A DNA stretch of 27,785 bases from an uncultured Bacilli bacterium (GCA_910576925.1 CAJTKB010000016.1:1-27785), one strand, 5' to 3'; shown: positions 1-8,014, counted from the stretch's first letter. Notes: generated from the sequence alone by a model not told the origin. Program-made: numbers and translations.

Positions 1-63
1 TCTTCTATTTTATCATGGAGAGATCCTATTTACACAGTTTTATTTACAGACTCATATTTATGA
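1..63 (+). CDS. Possible C-terminal end of a gene cut by the window edge
   Basis: Frame 1 is open from the first base to a TGA at 61-63 and reads as about 20 residues ending WRDPIYTVLFTDSYL, a protein-like composition. There is no start in the window, so only the tail of a gene could be seen. I do not recognise the family. A 20-codon open frame can arise by chance, so this is a weak call. No terminator is evident after it; the next bases hold a short direct repeat (TCATATTTAT twice). Confidence 0.25.
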   Translation, partial: SSILSWRDPIYTVLFTDSYL

Positions 64-88
64 TATTCATATTTATCGATTTTATTTA

Positions 89-595
89 TTAGTCTTCTTT
101 ATTTACTTCTTTTTTCTTGGAATTATTTTTAGTTGTTTCATTTTTTATAGTAGCTCTTATGTTTCTTGTTTCACCCTCATTGATTTGTTTTTTGACATTA
201 GATACTACTCCACTTATACCTAATATAGTAAATAGGACAGATATAGCATAATCTTTTATTATGGCTTGCATAAATGGTTCATAATTATAAAGAACTTTTA
301 AGTTTTCAATACTACCTGTTTGTCCTTCTTTTATTAATAGTAAAATAGGTATAATTAATAATGTTGAGATGGTTACACATAGTAAAGATGTAACTATTAT
401 TATTATTGGTAATTTTTTATCTATTTTTCCTTTACATAATTGATATCCTTTTAATACTCCCATAGCAATTAATATGGCAAGTAATGATAATATCATATTT
501 CCATATACATACATCAAAATCCAAGGAATTGTAGCTATAAAACCACCAATAATTCCACCAATAATTCCAGTTATGTAATTCTTATTTTCATTCAT
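89..595 (-). CDS. Four-helix integral membrane protein, unknown function
   Basis: This 168-aa protein has about four hydrophobic segments: a glycine-rich pair near the N-terminus (GIIGGIIGGFIATIPWILMY, then a second helix to about residue 50), one around residues 63-88, and one around 108-132. The C-terminal tail is charged and rich in N, K and E, so it is probably cytoplasmic. The GIIGG..IPW pattern resembles small uncharacterised membrane proteins common in Firmicutes; I know no function for them. A GGAG lies 12 bases before the ATG, slightly far. The gene is 66 bp downstream of the PHP gene on the same strand and could be cotranscribed with it. No signal peptide cleavage motif is seen. Confidence 0.75.
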   Translation of the reverse strand: MNENKNYITGIIGGIIGGFIATIPWILMYVYGNMILSLLAILIAMGVLKGYQLCKGKIDKKLPIIIIVTSLLCVTISTLLIIPILLLIKEGQTGSIENLKVLYNYEPFMQAIIKDYAISVLFTILGISGVVSNVKKQINEGETRNIRATIKNETTKNNSKKKEVNKED

Positions 596-661
596 AAATA
601 AAATATACTCCTTCCCTTTTGTGATTATATTATATACTTATTTTTCTTAATAATCTACAAA

Positions 662-1456
662 TTAATTTAATTTTTCTAAGAAAAAATCTAATTCTTTTTC
701 TGTTAAGATATTACTACCCATTATTTGTGGATATAAATCTCCATGATAGTCACTACCACCTGTTATTAATAGATTATTTTCTTGTGCTATTTTTTTTAGA
801 TGTTCAGTATTTTGACCTTCATAATATACTTCTATTCCATCTATTCCTAATGGTATGATTTCTTCTACAGTATTACTTTTTAAATATCTTGGGTGAGCGA
901 GTATTGCTATTGCATTATTTCTATGAAGCATATCAATAGCTTCTTTTGTCTCTAATCTTTCTATTTCAACGTAAGCTTTAGAATCTTTATCTAGAAATTT
1001 TTTAAATGTTTCTTCAAATTCATAACCATACTTTTTCTTTATAGCGTGAGCTATATGTGGACGTCCTATTACTCCTTTAGTATTTTTTGTTATTTCATTA
1101 TAATCTAGTTCTATATCGAAATACTGCTTTAAGTTTTCTATCATTTTTTTGATTCGATTACTTGATTTATTTTGAATGTTTTTTAGATAGGATATTAATT
1201 CATCAGCATTTACTTCATTATGATAGAAGTAACCTAGTATATGAACAGGTTCTTCATTCCTATAAGTTGATAATTCTATTCCTGCGATTACAGGATAATC
1301 TATATTTGAATTTAGATATTCTTGATAGCCTTCAATCGTATCGTGATCTGTAATGGCAATCATATCAAGTCCTTTATTCTGAGCCTCTTTTATTAATTCT
1401 TTTACATTTCTAGTGCCACTTGAATAATTTGAGTGGATATGTAAATCTACTTTCAT
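662..1456 (-). CDS. PHP domain metal-dependent phosphoesterase (RNase AM/YciV-like)
   Basis: The 264-aa protein spans a complete PHP domain. The metal-binding residues are visible in order: H6 and H8 (DLHIHSNYSSG), D37-H38-D39 (TDHDT), E61 (GIELS), H72 (HILGYF), H134 and H137 (GRPHIAHA), H188 (LAHPR) and D236/H238 (GGSDYHGD). This arrangement matches the YciV/RnaAM group, which removes nucleotides from RNA 5' ends and cleaves 3',5'-bisphosphonucleotides; the exact substrate here is inferred. A strong ribosome site (AGGAGGT) precedes the ATG. The gene has its own promoter, facing away from the tyrS T-box operon. The protein should be cytoplasmic. Confidence 0.9.
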   Translation of the reverse strand: MKVDLHIHSNYSSGTRNVKELIKEAQNKGLDMIAITDHDTIEGYQEYLNSNIDYPVIAGIELSTYRNEEPVHILGYFYHNEVNADELISYLKNIQNKSSNRIKKMIENLKQYFDIELDYNEITKNTKGVIGRPHIAHAIKKKYGYEFEETFKKFLDKDSKAYVEIERLETKEAIDMLHRNNAIAILAHPRYLKSNTVEEIIPLGIDGIEVYYEGQNTEHLKKIAQENNLLITGGSDYHGDLYPQIMGSNILTEKELDFFLEKLN

Positions 1457-1502
1457 TTTTTTACCTCCCTAATCATTTAAAAGATGCTATGACAACGTTC
1501 TA

Positions 1503-1531
1503 ATTTTAACATAAATGTTAACAGATGTAAA
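1503..1531 (-). promoter_or_regulatory. Promoter of the PHP gene
   Basis: On the minus strand, TTTACA (1531-1526) is followed after 17 bases by TAAAAT (1508-1503), with an extended TG one base before the -10. This gives a start near 1496 and a leader of about 40 bases with an AGGAGGT ribosome site. Confidence 0.6.
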
Positions 1532-1560
1532 TCTAATTTGGTCTAACTAGTTTTAATTGC

Positions 1561-1589
1561 TTGATTTTTATTTTATATTTTGATATATT
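1561..1589 (+). promoter_or_regulatory. Promoter of the T-box tyrS operon
   Basis: TTGATT at 1561-1566 and TATATT at 1584-1589 are separated by exactly 17 bases. The predicted start near 1596 lies just upstream of T-box stem I, as expected. Confidence 0.65.
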
Positions 1590-1604
1590 TTATGTATGAT
1601 TTTC

Positions 1605-1808
1605 GATGATTAATTAACAGTAATTTTATTAAATTATTTAGAGACTTAGTGGTTGGTGAAAACTAAGAATTTAATAGATATGAAATACAAATTATGAGAG
1701 ATGATTCGTCTGTCGCGTTAAGATATTGAGTGCATAAGCTTTTCTTATGAAATAAGGTGGTAACGCGGATTTTTCGTCCTTAATGGTTGATAAATCTGCG
1801 TTTTTTTA
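1605..1808 (+). promoter_or_regulatory. T-box riboswitch, tyrosine specific
   Basis: This leader senses uncharged tRNA by base pairing. Stem I has an AGTA loop-E element (1619-1622), a perfect 9-bp helix (1627-1635 with 1668-1676), a distal hairpin with CTTAG/CTAAG arms and GGTGAAAA, and a UAC tyrosine codon at 1686-1688 followed by a purine. The antiterminator pairs AAGG (1754-1757) with CCTT (1778-1781) and carries the T-box bulge TGGTAACGCGG. UGGU at 1758-1761 would pair with the ACCA end of tRNA-Tyr, which has discriminator A. The competing terminator pairs 1763-1772 with 1792-1801 and ends in a T run. The specifier assignment agrees with the downstream tyrS. Confidence 0.93.
1763..1807 (+). 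terminator. T-box regulated intrinsic terminator
   Basis: A 10-bp stem (1763-1772 with 1792-1801, one G-U pair) is followed by a run of Ts. It shares its left arm with the antiterminator, so the two folds exclude each other and uncharged tRNA-Tyr decides between them. Confidence 0.88.
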
Positions 1809-1818
1809 GGAGGTAAAA

Positions 1819-2364
1819 ATGGATGTAGAGTATGAAGTTAAAGTATTAGACATTGATTGTAACAACTTTATTAGAAAGCTAGAAAATGTTGGTGCTAAAA
1901 TTAAGGGTGATTTTATACAAAAAAGATATGTGTACGACTTTAAACCAGTAAGTTCAAAAAAATGGATTAGACTTAGGACTAATGGAAGTAGAACCACACT
2001 TACTATAAAAAATATAATTTCATCAGAAATTGATGGTACTAAAGAAACTGAAATAGAGGTTAGTAATTTTGAAAAGTGTAATTTTATTCTTAAAGAACTT
2101 GGCTATAAACCTAGATCTTATCAAGAAAACAGAAGAATTCAATATGATTTAAATGGTGTAGAAGTTGATATTGATTTTTGGCCTATGATTCCAACATATG
2201 CTGAAATTGAAGGATCTTGTGAAGATGAGGTTTATAATACACTTTCATTACTTGGTTATAATAAGAGTGATGTTAATTCTTTAGATGTTGATAGTATTTA
2301 CCTAAAATATGGCATAAAATTAAATGTGATAGATGAACTTAAGTTAGAGGAGGAAAGAAAATGA
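1819..2364 (+). CDS. CYTH domain protein (triphosphate-binding, ThTPase/adenylate cyclase IV-like)
   Basis: The 181-aa protein opens with the CYTH signature ExExK (E4, E6, K8 in VEYEVK). It continues with the alternating charged strands of the triphosphate tunnel fold: WIRLRTNG near 54, LTIK near 64, ETEIEV near 76, VDIDFWPMIPTYAEIEG near 115-131. CYTH enzymes bind a triphosphate with divalent metal and usually hydrolyse inorganic or organic triphosphates; a few are adenylate cyclases. The substrate cannot be read from sequence. The ATG follows AGGAGGT closely and lies directly after the T-box terminator, so this is the first gene under tyrosine control. Its last four bases overlap the tyrS start (ATGA), implying translational coupling. 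Confidence 0.88.
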   Translation: MDVEYEVKVLDIDCNNFIRKLENVGAKIKGDFIQKRYVYDFKPVSSKKWIRLRTNGSRTTLTIKNIISSEIDGTKETEIEVSNFEKCNFILKELGYKPRSYQENRRIQYDLNGVEVDIDFWPMIPTYAEIEGSCEDEVYNTLSLLGYNKSDVNSLDVDSIYLKYGIKLNVIDELKLEEERK

Positions 2365-3593
2365 CATTATTTGAAGATTTAAAATGGAGAGGATTAATCA
2401 AAGATACTGCAGGAGATGATTTAGAGGATAAACTAAATCAAGGTGGTTTGACTTTTTATATTGGAGCTGATCCATCAGCAGATAGTTTACATATTGGACA
2501 ACTTCCAACTTTCTTAGTTATTGAAAGACTTAGAAGAGGTGGACATAAACCAATTATTTTGGTTGGAGGTGCTACTGGACGTGTTGGAGATCCTAGAGGT
2601 ACTAAAGAAAGAGAAAAGTCAGATATAAAAGTAGTAGAAAATAATTTTGAAAAAATAAAGTTGCAAATGAAAAAACTATTTGGAGAGAATACTCTAGTTG
2701 TTAATAATTATGATTGGTTTAAGACATATAATTTTATTGATTTCTTAAGAGATGTTGGTAAGTATGTAAATGTATCTTATATGATTAATAAGGATTTGGT
2801 TAAAAGACAAATGGAATCTGGCATTTCCTATGCTGAGTTTTCTTATATGTTAATACAAGGCTATGACTTTAAATATATTCATGATCATTATGGTGCTACC
2901 TTACAATTTGGTGGTTCTGACCAATGGGGCAATTTGACAACAGGAATTGAATTAATAAGGAAGTTAAATGATGAGTCAGTATATGCATTCTCATGTCCAT
3001 TAACACTTGATTCAACTGGAAAAAAGATTGGAAAGAGCGAAGGAAACGCTTTATGGCTGGATAAAAATAAGACATCTAGTTATGAATTATATCAATATCT
3101 GATTAATTTTGAAGATATAATGATGGAAAATTATTTAAAGGTGTATACATTTTTATCAAAAGAAGAAATAGAAAATATATTAGAAGAACATAATAAGGAA
3201 CCTGAAAAACGATTGGCTCAAAAAACTTTAGCACGAGAAGTTATAACATTTTTACATGGTGCATCCGAATATGAGCAAGCAGTAAAAATTAGTGAAGCAT
3301 TGTTTAGTGGCGATATAAGAAGCTTAAATTCTGAACAAATTGAAATAGCATTTAAAGGATTACCATCAAAGAAAATAGAGCAAGAAGAAAATATTGTTGA
3401 TTTGTTAGTAAATACTGAAATATGTAAAAGTAAGAGAGAAGCTCGTGAGTTTATAACTAACAGATCTATTTCTGTTAATGGTTGTATAGTAGACGATTTG
3501 GATTATATTATAAGAAAAGAAGATGCTATAGATAAATTATATATAGTCATTAGACGAGGCAAAAAGAAATATTATATAATTAAGTTTATTTAG
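2361..3593 (+). CDS. tyrS: Tyrosine--tRNA ligase
   Basis: This cytoplasmic enzyme charges tRNA-Tyr with tyrosine. At 410 aa it has the usual bacterial length. It has the class I Rossmann catalytic domain with HIGQ at 44-47, the tyrosine pocket region around YDFKYIHDHYGATLQFGGSDQWG (residues 168-190; key Y, Q, D visible) and a KMSKS-type loop KIGKS at 222-226. An S4 RNA-binding domain occupies about residues 345-405 (SKREAREFITNRSISVNG). It overlaps the CYTH gene by 4 bp; an AGGAGG sits in the end of that gene. Expression should rise when tRNA-Tyr is uncharged, through the T-box at 1605-1808. The last residues (RRGKKKYYIIKFI) match the family's usual C-terminal strand. Confidence 0.98.
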   Translation: MTLFEDLKWRGLIKDTAGDDLEDKLNQGGLTFYIGADPSADSLHIGQLPTFLVIERLRRGGHKPIILVGGATGRVGDPRGTKEREKSDIKVVENNFEKIKLQMKKLFGENTLVVNNYDWFKTYNFIDFLRDVGKYVNVSYMINKDLVKRQMESGISYAEFSYMLIQGYDFKYIHDHYGATLQFGGSDQWGNLTTGIELIRKLNDESVYAFSCPLTLDSTGKKIGKSEGNALWLDKNKTSSYELYQYLINFEDIMMENYLKVYTFLSKEEIENILEEHNKEPEKRLAQKTLAREVITFLHGASEYEQAVKISEALFSGDIRSLNSEQIEIAFKGLPSKKIEQEENIVDLLVNTEICKSKREAREFITNRSISVNGCIVDDLDYIIRKEDAIDKLYIVIRRGKKKYYIIKFI

Positions 3594-3609
3594 AATTAGA
3601 GGTTGCATA

Positions 3610-4161
3610 ATGGAATACTATGAATGGATTACTTTGGATATATATGACCCAAATAGTGATCAAGATTATATGGATATTAATTATGCTTTAATTGAAGATG
3701 CTTGTGATAGATATAGCGATTTAAGTAAAGTGTATTTTCCATTTATTATTAGAAAACAGATAGAAGAAAAGGGGAAATATTATAAAAGATATGCGGTTTC
3801 TATTGGCTTTTTGTTTTTAAAGGCTAATGGAATATACGATGATATTCTTTTGGTAGAGTGTGGTCTTATTCTTAGTGAGCAAGGAAAAAAGTATATGAAA
3901 GAAAGTCTTAACATATTTATTAAGAAGCTAAAGGGAGAGACAATGACCGAATATGAGTGGAAAAGAGAATATGAAAGACTTATGAATAATTTTAATATTA
4001 TTGCGATGGTTCCAAGTAATTACACAAAACTTAATCATTTATGTGAGAATGCTGAATTAGTATGTAAAGGAGCTATAAATAATTATTATGTTTTTAATTA
4101 CAAAAACAATGTTAGAGAAGATATGAGGGATAAATTACTAACTTTAGATAGAAAGTATTGA
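3610..4161 (+). CDS. Hypothetical protein, 183 aa
   Basis: I do not recognise this protein. It has no signal peptide, no clear membrane helix and no familiar motif. It is acidic at the N-terminus and rich in aromatic residues (EYYEWITLDIYDP at the start). A mixed alpha/beta pattern runs to about residue 105, then a helical segment (EYEWKREYERLMNNF) and a C-terminal part with a C-x(6)-C pair. It starts 16 bp after tyrS with AGAGGT 8 bases before the ATG, so it probably belongs to the tyrosine T-box transcript. The next gene follows within 20 bp. Confidence 0.75.
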   Translation: MEYYEWITLDIYDPNSDQDYMDINYALIEDACDRYSDLSKVYFPFIIRKQIEEKGKYYKRYAVSIGFLFLKANGIYDDILLVECGLILSEQGKKYMKESLNIFIKKLKGETMTEYEWKREYERLMNNFNIIAMVPSNYTKLNHLCENAELVCKGAINNYYVFNYKNNVREDMRDKLLTLDRKY

Positions 4162-4180
4162 TGAGGGAGTGTGTTTGTTT

Positions 4181-5467
4181 ATGAAAAAAAATGGTTCTAA
4201 TAAAAAAAATATTAATAATAAAGAAAAGAATCAAAAAAATAATAAGGCAAGTAAGGTAGCATTAATTGTAAAAATTTTAATTGTTATATGCTTCTTAGTG
4301 TTAGTTGGTGACATTTTATTTATTATTCATTCTCGAAATGAGAAGAATAAGGGAAAAACTTTTTTTACTAGTTTGAATGCTTATGTACAGGTTGATAAAA
4401 ATTATTATGGTGTTGGAAGTGATAATTATAATAATAAGGAAGGTTATGAAAAAGCAGTTGTTAATAAGTACGATTCAAAATATCGTAAGATTTGGTCACG
4501 TGAATTTAAGTCTAAGTATAATAGTACTTATTATAATATAAAAAATGATGGTGATTATTTATTAGCAGTTGGAAGTTTTGAAGATACTAAAGAAGAGAAT
4601 AAAGAAAAACTTAGAACAGCAATGTTTATAAAATATGATAATGAAGGAAAAGTTATTTTTAAAAAAACTTTACAACTTCTTGGTAATTCTAAGTTTACTA
4701 ATATTTTGGTATTAGAAGATTCTTATATTGTAGTAGGTCAGAGTATACTTCCAAATAATGTTCTTGGAAATGATGATAGAGGTGGAGCTATAATTATTAA
4801 ATATAGTAAAGATGGAGAAGTTATTTGGCAAAAAAATGCTGGTGGAAATAAGTCTGGATTATTTAATGATGTTATAAAAGATGGAGATTATTTGTATGCT
4901 GTAGGTAAGGATGCTACAAGATATGGTTTAATTGCTAAATATACTCTAGATGGTGAAAGAATAAAAGCAGTTAGTTATGCAAAAACGGATACTATGGGAT
5001 TTTCTAGTGCAGTGATAGTTGATTCTAAATTAATTTGCGTTGGTGCGAAAAAACTTAATGAAGAAGATGAATATGACCATGATACGGATGCATTAATTGT
5101 TCAATATAATTTGAATTTGGAAAAAGAGAATGAAACTACTTATAAAGATGAAAAGAAAGGGCTTGAAAGATACAATAAAGTAATTGTTGATGATAAAAAA
5201 AATATAATTGTAGTAGGTCATGAAGCAGTTTTAGATGAAGATAATTCTACAGCTAATGAAAATGCTTATAATTATAAATCAATAATTGCTAAGTACGATA
5301 TAAAATTGAAAAGAAAAAAAGCAGTTACCTATGATGAAGATTTAGATGATTATTTTACAGATATAAAAGTAATTGATGATGAGTATGTTGTTAGTGGATA
5401 TAAAAAATACAGAAATAATCGCTATAAAACATTTTTTATTAAATATTCTAAGGATTTGAAATTATAA
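4181..5467 (+). CDS. Membrane-anchored beta-propeller-like protein
   Basis: The N-terminus is lysine- and asparagine-rich and followed by one hydrophobic segment (about residues 26-49) with no lipobox, so it should be a type II anchored protein with its body outside. The rest, about 370 residues, carries repeated units of the form xxIIKYxxDGEVIWxK followed by YxxxVG, typical of propeller blades of the PQQ/Kelch-like kind. Examples begin near DSKYRKIWSREF, DNEGKVIFKK, SKDGEVIWQK, TLDGERIKA and NLNLEKENE. I chose the ATG at 4181 because GGAG lies 11 bases upstream; a GTG at 4169 would add four residues but overlaps the ribosome site. Function unknown: adhesion, binding or scaffolding is possible. 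It is the last gene before a bidirectional terminator. Confidence 0.75.
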   Translation: MKKNGSNKKNINNKEKNQKNNKASKVALIVKILIVICFLVLVGDILFIIHSRNEKNKGKTFFTSLNAYVQVDKNYYGVGSDNYNNKEGYEKAVVNKYDSKYRKIWSREFKSKYNSTYYNIKNDGDYLLAVGSFEDTKEENKEKLRTAMFIKYDNEGKVIFKKTLQLLGNSKFTNILVLEDSYIVVGQSILPNNVLGNDDRGGAIIIKYSKDGEVIWQKNAGGNKSGLFNDVIKDGDYLYAVGKDATRYGLIAKYTLDGERIKAVSYAKTDTMGFSSAVIVDSKLICVGAKKLNEEDEYDHDTDALIVQYNLNLEKENETTYKDEKKGLERYNKVIVDDKKNIIVVGHEAVLDEDNSTANENAYNYKSIIAKYDIKLKRKKAVTYDEDLDDYFTDIKVIDDEYVVSGYKKYRNNRYKTFFIKYSKDLKL

Positions 5468-5489
5468 TCCTTTTTTTTATTAATAATAA

Positions 5490-5518
5490 AAGATAGAAAT
5501 CTTTGTAGACTCTATCTT
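5490..5518. terminator. Bidirectional terminator between the tyrS operon and rpsD
   Basis: AAGATAGA (5490-5497) pairs with TCTATCTT (5511-5518), 8 bp around a 12-base loop. T-rich sequence follows on both strands. It lies between two convergent genes and could serve both. Confidence 0.75.
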
Positions 5519-5520
5519 CT

Positions 5521-6123
5521 TTATTTGTTATAGAATTCAACTATTAGTGATTCGTTAATATCCATATTTAGTTCACTACGTTCTGGATATCTTACATAAG
5601 TACCACTTAATTTATTTTCGTCAAATGTAACAAATTCAACTCTTTTTGTAGTTTTTTCTAATGCTTCTTTCATTGCTTTATGTTCTTTAGAATTTTCTTT
5701 AATTGCTATTACATCACCTGGTTTACATCTATATGATGGAATATCAACTTTTTTACCATTAACAGTAATATGTCCATGGTTAACTAATTGTCTAGCACCA
5801 CGACGAGTTGTAGAAAAACCTAGGCGATAAACGATGTTATCTAGGCGAGATTCTAATAATTTTAAGAAATTCTCACCATGAATACCTGACATTTTTCCAG
5901 CTTCATTAAATGTTTTACGAAATTGTTTTTCGTTTAGTCCATACATAAAACGTACTTTTTGTTTTTCTTTTAATTGTGTTCCATAGTCTGACAACTTTCC
6001 TTTACGAGCGTTTCCATGTTGACCAGGTCCATATGGATGACGAGCTAATTCTTTACCAGTTTCACTAATTGAAAATCCTACACGACGAGCTTTCTTAAAG
6101 CTTGGTCCAGTATATCTTGACAT
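5521..6123 (-). CDS. rpsD: 30S ribosomal protein S4
   Basis: S4 is a primary 16S rRNA binding protein that starts assembly of the 30S body and often represses its own synthesis. The 200-aa length is normal. The N-terminus (MSRYTGPSFKKARR) lacks the zinc cysteines of the C+ form. The S4 domain lies at about residues 90-155 (LESRLDNIVYRLGF, RRGARQLVNHGHITVNGKKV). An AAGGAG ribosome site precedes the ATG. The gene stands alone, as in Bacilli, with a strong promoter and a leader of about 165 bases that looks structured. Confidence 0.98.
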   Translation of the reverse strand: MSRYTGPSFKKARRVGFSISETGKELARHPYGPGQHGNARKGKLSDYGTQLKEKQKVRFMYGLNEKQFRKTFNEAGKMSGIHGENFLKLLESRLDNIVYRLGFSTTRRGARQLVNHGHITVNGKKVDIPSYRCKPGDVIAIKENSKEHKAMKEALEKTTKRVEFVTFDENKLSGTYVRYPERSELNMDINESLIVEFYNK

Positions 6124-6290
6124 AATTTTCTCCTTTCAAATCAAAATATATTACATCTTCCTTTATAAACTTTTTAGTCATACTTTAGGGAGTTTTACTG
6201 ATAATTTTTCGCCTTAACAGCAGAGGGCTACTAAATGAAAATGTAAAACACTTTAAAATATTCTAAAAATGCTGTTTAAAGTGAATATGC
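6124..6290 (-). promoter_or_regulatory. Structured 5' leader of rpsD, probable S4 autoregulatory RNA
   Basis: Transcription from the promoter at 6297-6325 gives about 165 untranslated bases. A first hairpin pairs CACTTTAAA (6283-6275) with TTTAAAGTG (6257-6249). Its loop region contains AACAGCA (6276-6270), which is exactly complementary to TGCTGTT (6222-6216) further down. That second copy sits between GCC (6228-6226) and GGC (6213-6211), a small second hairpin. TTTAG and CTAAA on either side could close an outer helix. Firmicute rpsD leaders are known to bind S4; I infer that this is one, but have not matched it to a known model. Confidence 0.65.
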
Positions 6291-6296
6291 GTTTTT

Positions 6297-6325
6297 ATTA
6301 TATAAAATAAACAAGTATGTGTCAA
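6297..6325 (-). promoter_or_regulatory. rpsD promoter, consensus sigma-A
   Basis: On the minus strand TTGACA (6325-6320) and TATAAT (6302-6297) are both perfect and 17 bases apart, the strongest promoter in the window, as fits a ribosomal protein gene. Confidence 0.9.
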
Positions 6326-6400
6326 TGATTTGTTTATTTTATTTGCTGTTTGAGGATTTCACTGTAAATATATGTTTATGTTGTGGAAATAGTTTTCTTG

Positions 6401-6413
6401 TTATGTTATTATT
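6401..6413 (+). promoter_or_regulatory. Candidate promoter of the alcohol dehydrogenase gene
   Basis: TG at 6404-6405, one base, then TATTAT at 6407-6412 forms an extended -10 about 22 bases before the ATG. TTGTGG at 6381-6386 would be the nearest -35 but the spacing is long (20 bases). Confidence 0.35.
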
Positions 6414-6433
6414 AATATGATAGGAGTGATAAA

Positions 6434-7456
6434 ATGAAAGCCTTAACGTTAGTAGATGTTAAAAAGTTTGAGATAATAGATAAGGATATTCCTAAAGCTG
6501 AAGATAAAAAAATAGTTATAAAAGTCAGTAAAGCTGGTATATGTGGTTCAGATATACATATGATTTGGGCAACTGGATATGGTGCTTCAACTAATTTTGT
6601 TATTGGTCATGAATTTTCTGGAGTAGTATCAGATAATGGTAATAGTACTAGATTTAAAGTAGGAGATCGTGTTGTTGCAATGGAAATTGATCCTTGTCTT
6701 GATTGTACTTATTGTAATAATGGAAAGCCTAACATTTGTAATCATGTTTTAGAAGGCGGTCCTGGTATAGGAAGCGATGGTGGCTATGGAGAATATGTTT
6801 TAGTAAGAGAAGATATGGTAAGAATTTTACCAGATAATGTCAGTGATATTTCTGGTGCTATGGTAGAACCTGCTGCTATTTCATTACATAGTGTTAAGTT
6901 AGCAGGAGTTAATAGTGATAGTAATGTGTTAATAACAGGTGCTGGTGCAATTGGGCTTTTCGCCGCTGCATGCGCTTCTGCCCTTGGTGCTAAGACTGTT
7001 ACTACTTTGGAAGCTAATGATGAACGAGTTAAGATAGCAAGAGATTCAGAATTTGTTACTAATTCAATTTATGCTTTAGATAATAATGTTGATGAACAAT
7101 TAAAAAATATTGCACCAGATGGTTTTGATGCTGTTATAGAGTGTTCTGGTAATAAGAATGCTAGTAATATTGGATTAAATAATCTACGAAAAGGCGGAAG
7201 TATGGTACTTGTAGCTTATGGAGAAGCTCCAGATATTGATTTGTTTAACTTTGTTAATAATGAACAACATATATTAGGAAGTGTATTCTTTACTATGGAA
7301 GAGTTCCAAGAAGTAATTGATTTAATGGCAAATAATAAACTAAAATTAGAACGTTTTGCACAAGTTATAGGTATGAATGAGGTGCAAAACGTCTTGGAAA
7401 ATTTAGAAAAGGGTGTAGAGAATAAAATCAAATATATAATTGATATGAATAAATAA
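6434..7456 (+). CDS. Zinc-dependent medium-chain alcohol/polyol dehydrogenase
   Basis: This cytoplasmic NAD(P)-dependent oxidoreductase of 340 aa has the full MDR layout. Catalytic zinc ligands are C37 (GICGSD), H59-E60 (GHEF) and E145. The structural zinc site is C88, C91, C94 and C102. The Rossmann fold carries GAGAIG at 169-174, with E193-type acidic residue after the second strand (TLEAN), which favours NAD over NADP. It is closest in style to threonine 3-dehydrogenase, butanediol dehydrogenase and sorbitol dehydrogenase; the substrate cannot be decided. TAGGAG sits 8 bases before the ATG. The next gene starts 24 bp later on the same strand. Confidence 0.93.
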   Translation: MKALTLVDVKKFEIIDKDIPKAEDKKIVIKVSKAGICGSDIHMIWATGYGASTNFVIGHEFSGVVSDNGNSTRFKVGDRVVAMEIDPCLDCTYCNNGKPNICNHVLEGGPGIGSDGGYGEYVLVREDMVRILPDNVSDISGAMVEPAAISLHSVKLAGVNSDSNVLITGAGAIGLFAAACASALGAKTVTTLEANDERVKIARDSEFVTNSIYALDNNVDEQLKNIAPDGFDAVIECSGNKNASNIGLNNLRKGGSMVLVAYGEAPDIDLFNFVNNEQHILGSVFFTMEEFQEVIDLMANNKLKLERFAQVIGMNEVQNVLENLEKGVENKIKYIIDMNK

Positions 7457-7480
7457 TTTGTAACAGTGGAGGTTTTTTCA

Positions 7481-8014
7481 ATGAATAATAGAGATATTTA
7501 TATTGTTCTTACTTATACAGGTACTATTTTATCAAGGTTTATAAGACTTTATACAGGTGCAGAGTTTTGTCATGTTTCAATATCACTAGATGAGAAACTA
7601 GAAAAAATGTATAGTTTTGGGAGAATTAATCCATATATACCATTTATTGGAGGTTTTATTCATGAAGGAATTGATATAGGAACGTTTAGAAGATTTAAAA
7701 ATACTCGTGCTGAAGTTTATTCTATTAGTATAACTGATGAACAATATCAAACTATTGATAAAATAATTGAAAATATGGAGTATACAAGTAGTTTATATAA
7801 ATTTAATATTATAGGGTTATTTGTATCTGCTTTGAATTTTAAATATAAAAGAAGAAACTGTTTTTATTGTTCTGAGTTTGTTAAATATTTGATAGAAAAA
7901 GCAGATCTTAGACTAGAACTTCCAGATTTAGTAAAACCTAATGATTTTAAATATACAGAAGGTTTGAAATTAAGATATCAGGGTTTTTTAAGAAACTATA
8001 GTATAGTAAAATAA
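7481..8014 (+). CDS. Permuted NlpC/P60 (YiiX/YycO-like) cysteine hydrolase-like protein
   Basis: The 177-aa protein carries the two active-site signatures of circularly permuted papain-fold enzymes. The histidine comes first, in FCHVSISLD (H31), and the cysteine later, in NCFYCSEFVKYLIE (C130, with C127 nearby). Relatives act on peptide or acyl bonds of cell wall or lipids, but many are uncharacterised. No signal peptide or lipobox is visible, so it may be cytoplasmic. I start at the ATG at 7481 because GGAGG at 7468-7472 is 8 bases upstream; an upstream GTG would include that site. It follows the dehydrogenase gene by 24 bp and ends inside a terminator hairpin. Confidence 0.75.
   Translation: MNNRDIYIVLTYTGTILSRFIRLYTGAEFCHVSISLDEKLEKMYSFGRINPYIPFIGGFIHEGIDIGTFRRFKNTRAEVYSISITDEQYQTIDKIIENMEYTSSLYKFNIIGLFVSALNFKYKRRNCFYCSEFVKYLIEKADLRLELPDLVKPNDFKYTEGLKLRYQGFLRNYSIVK

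Noticed and set aside
1162..1353. Open frame on the plus strand inside the PHP gene
   Set aside because: It is the opposite strand of a well-conserved gene, with no ribosome site and no recognisable product.
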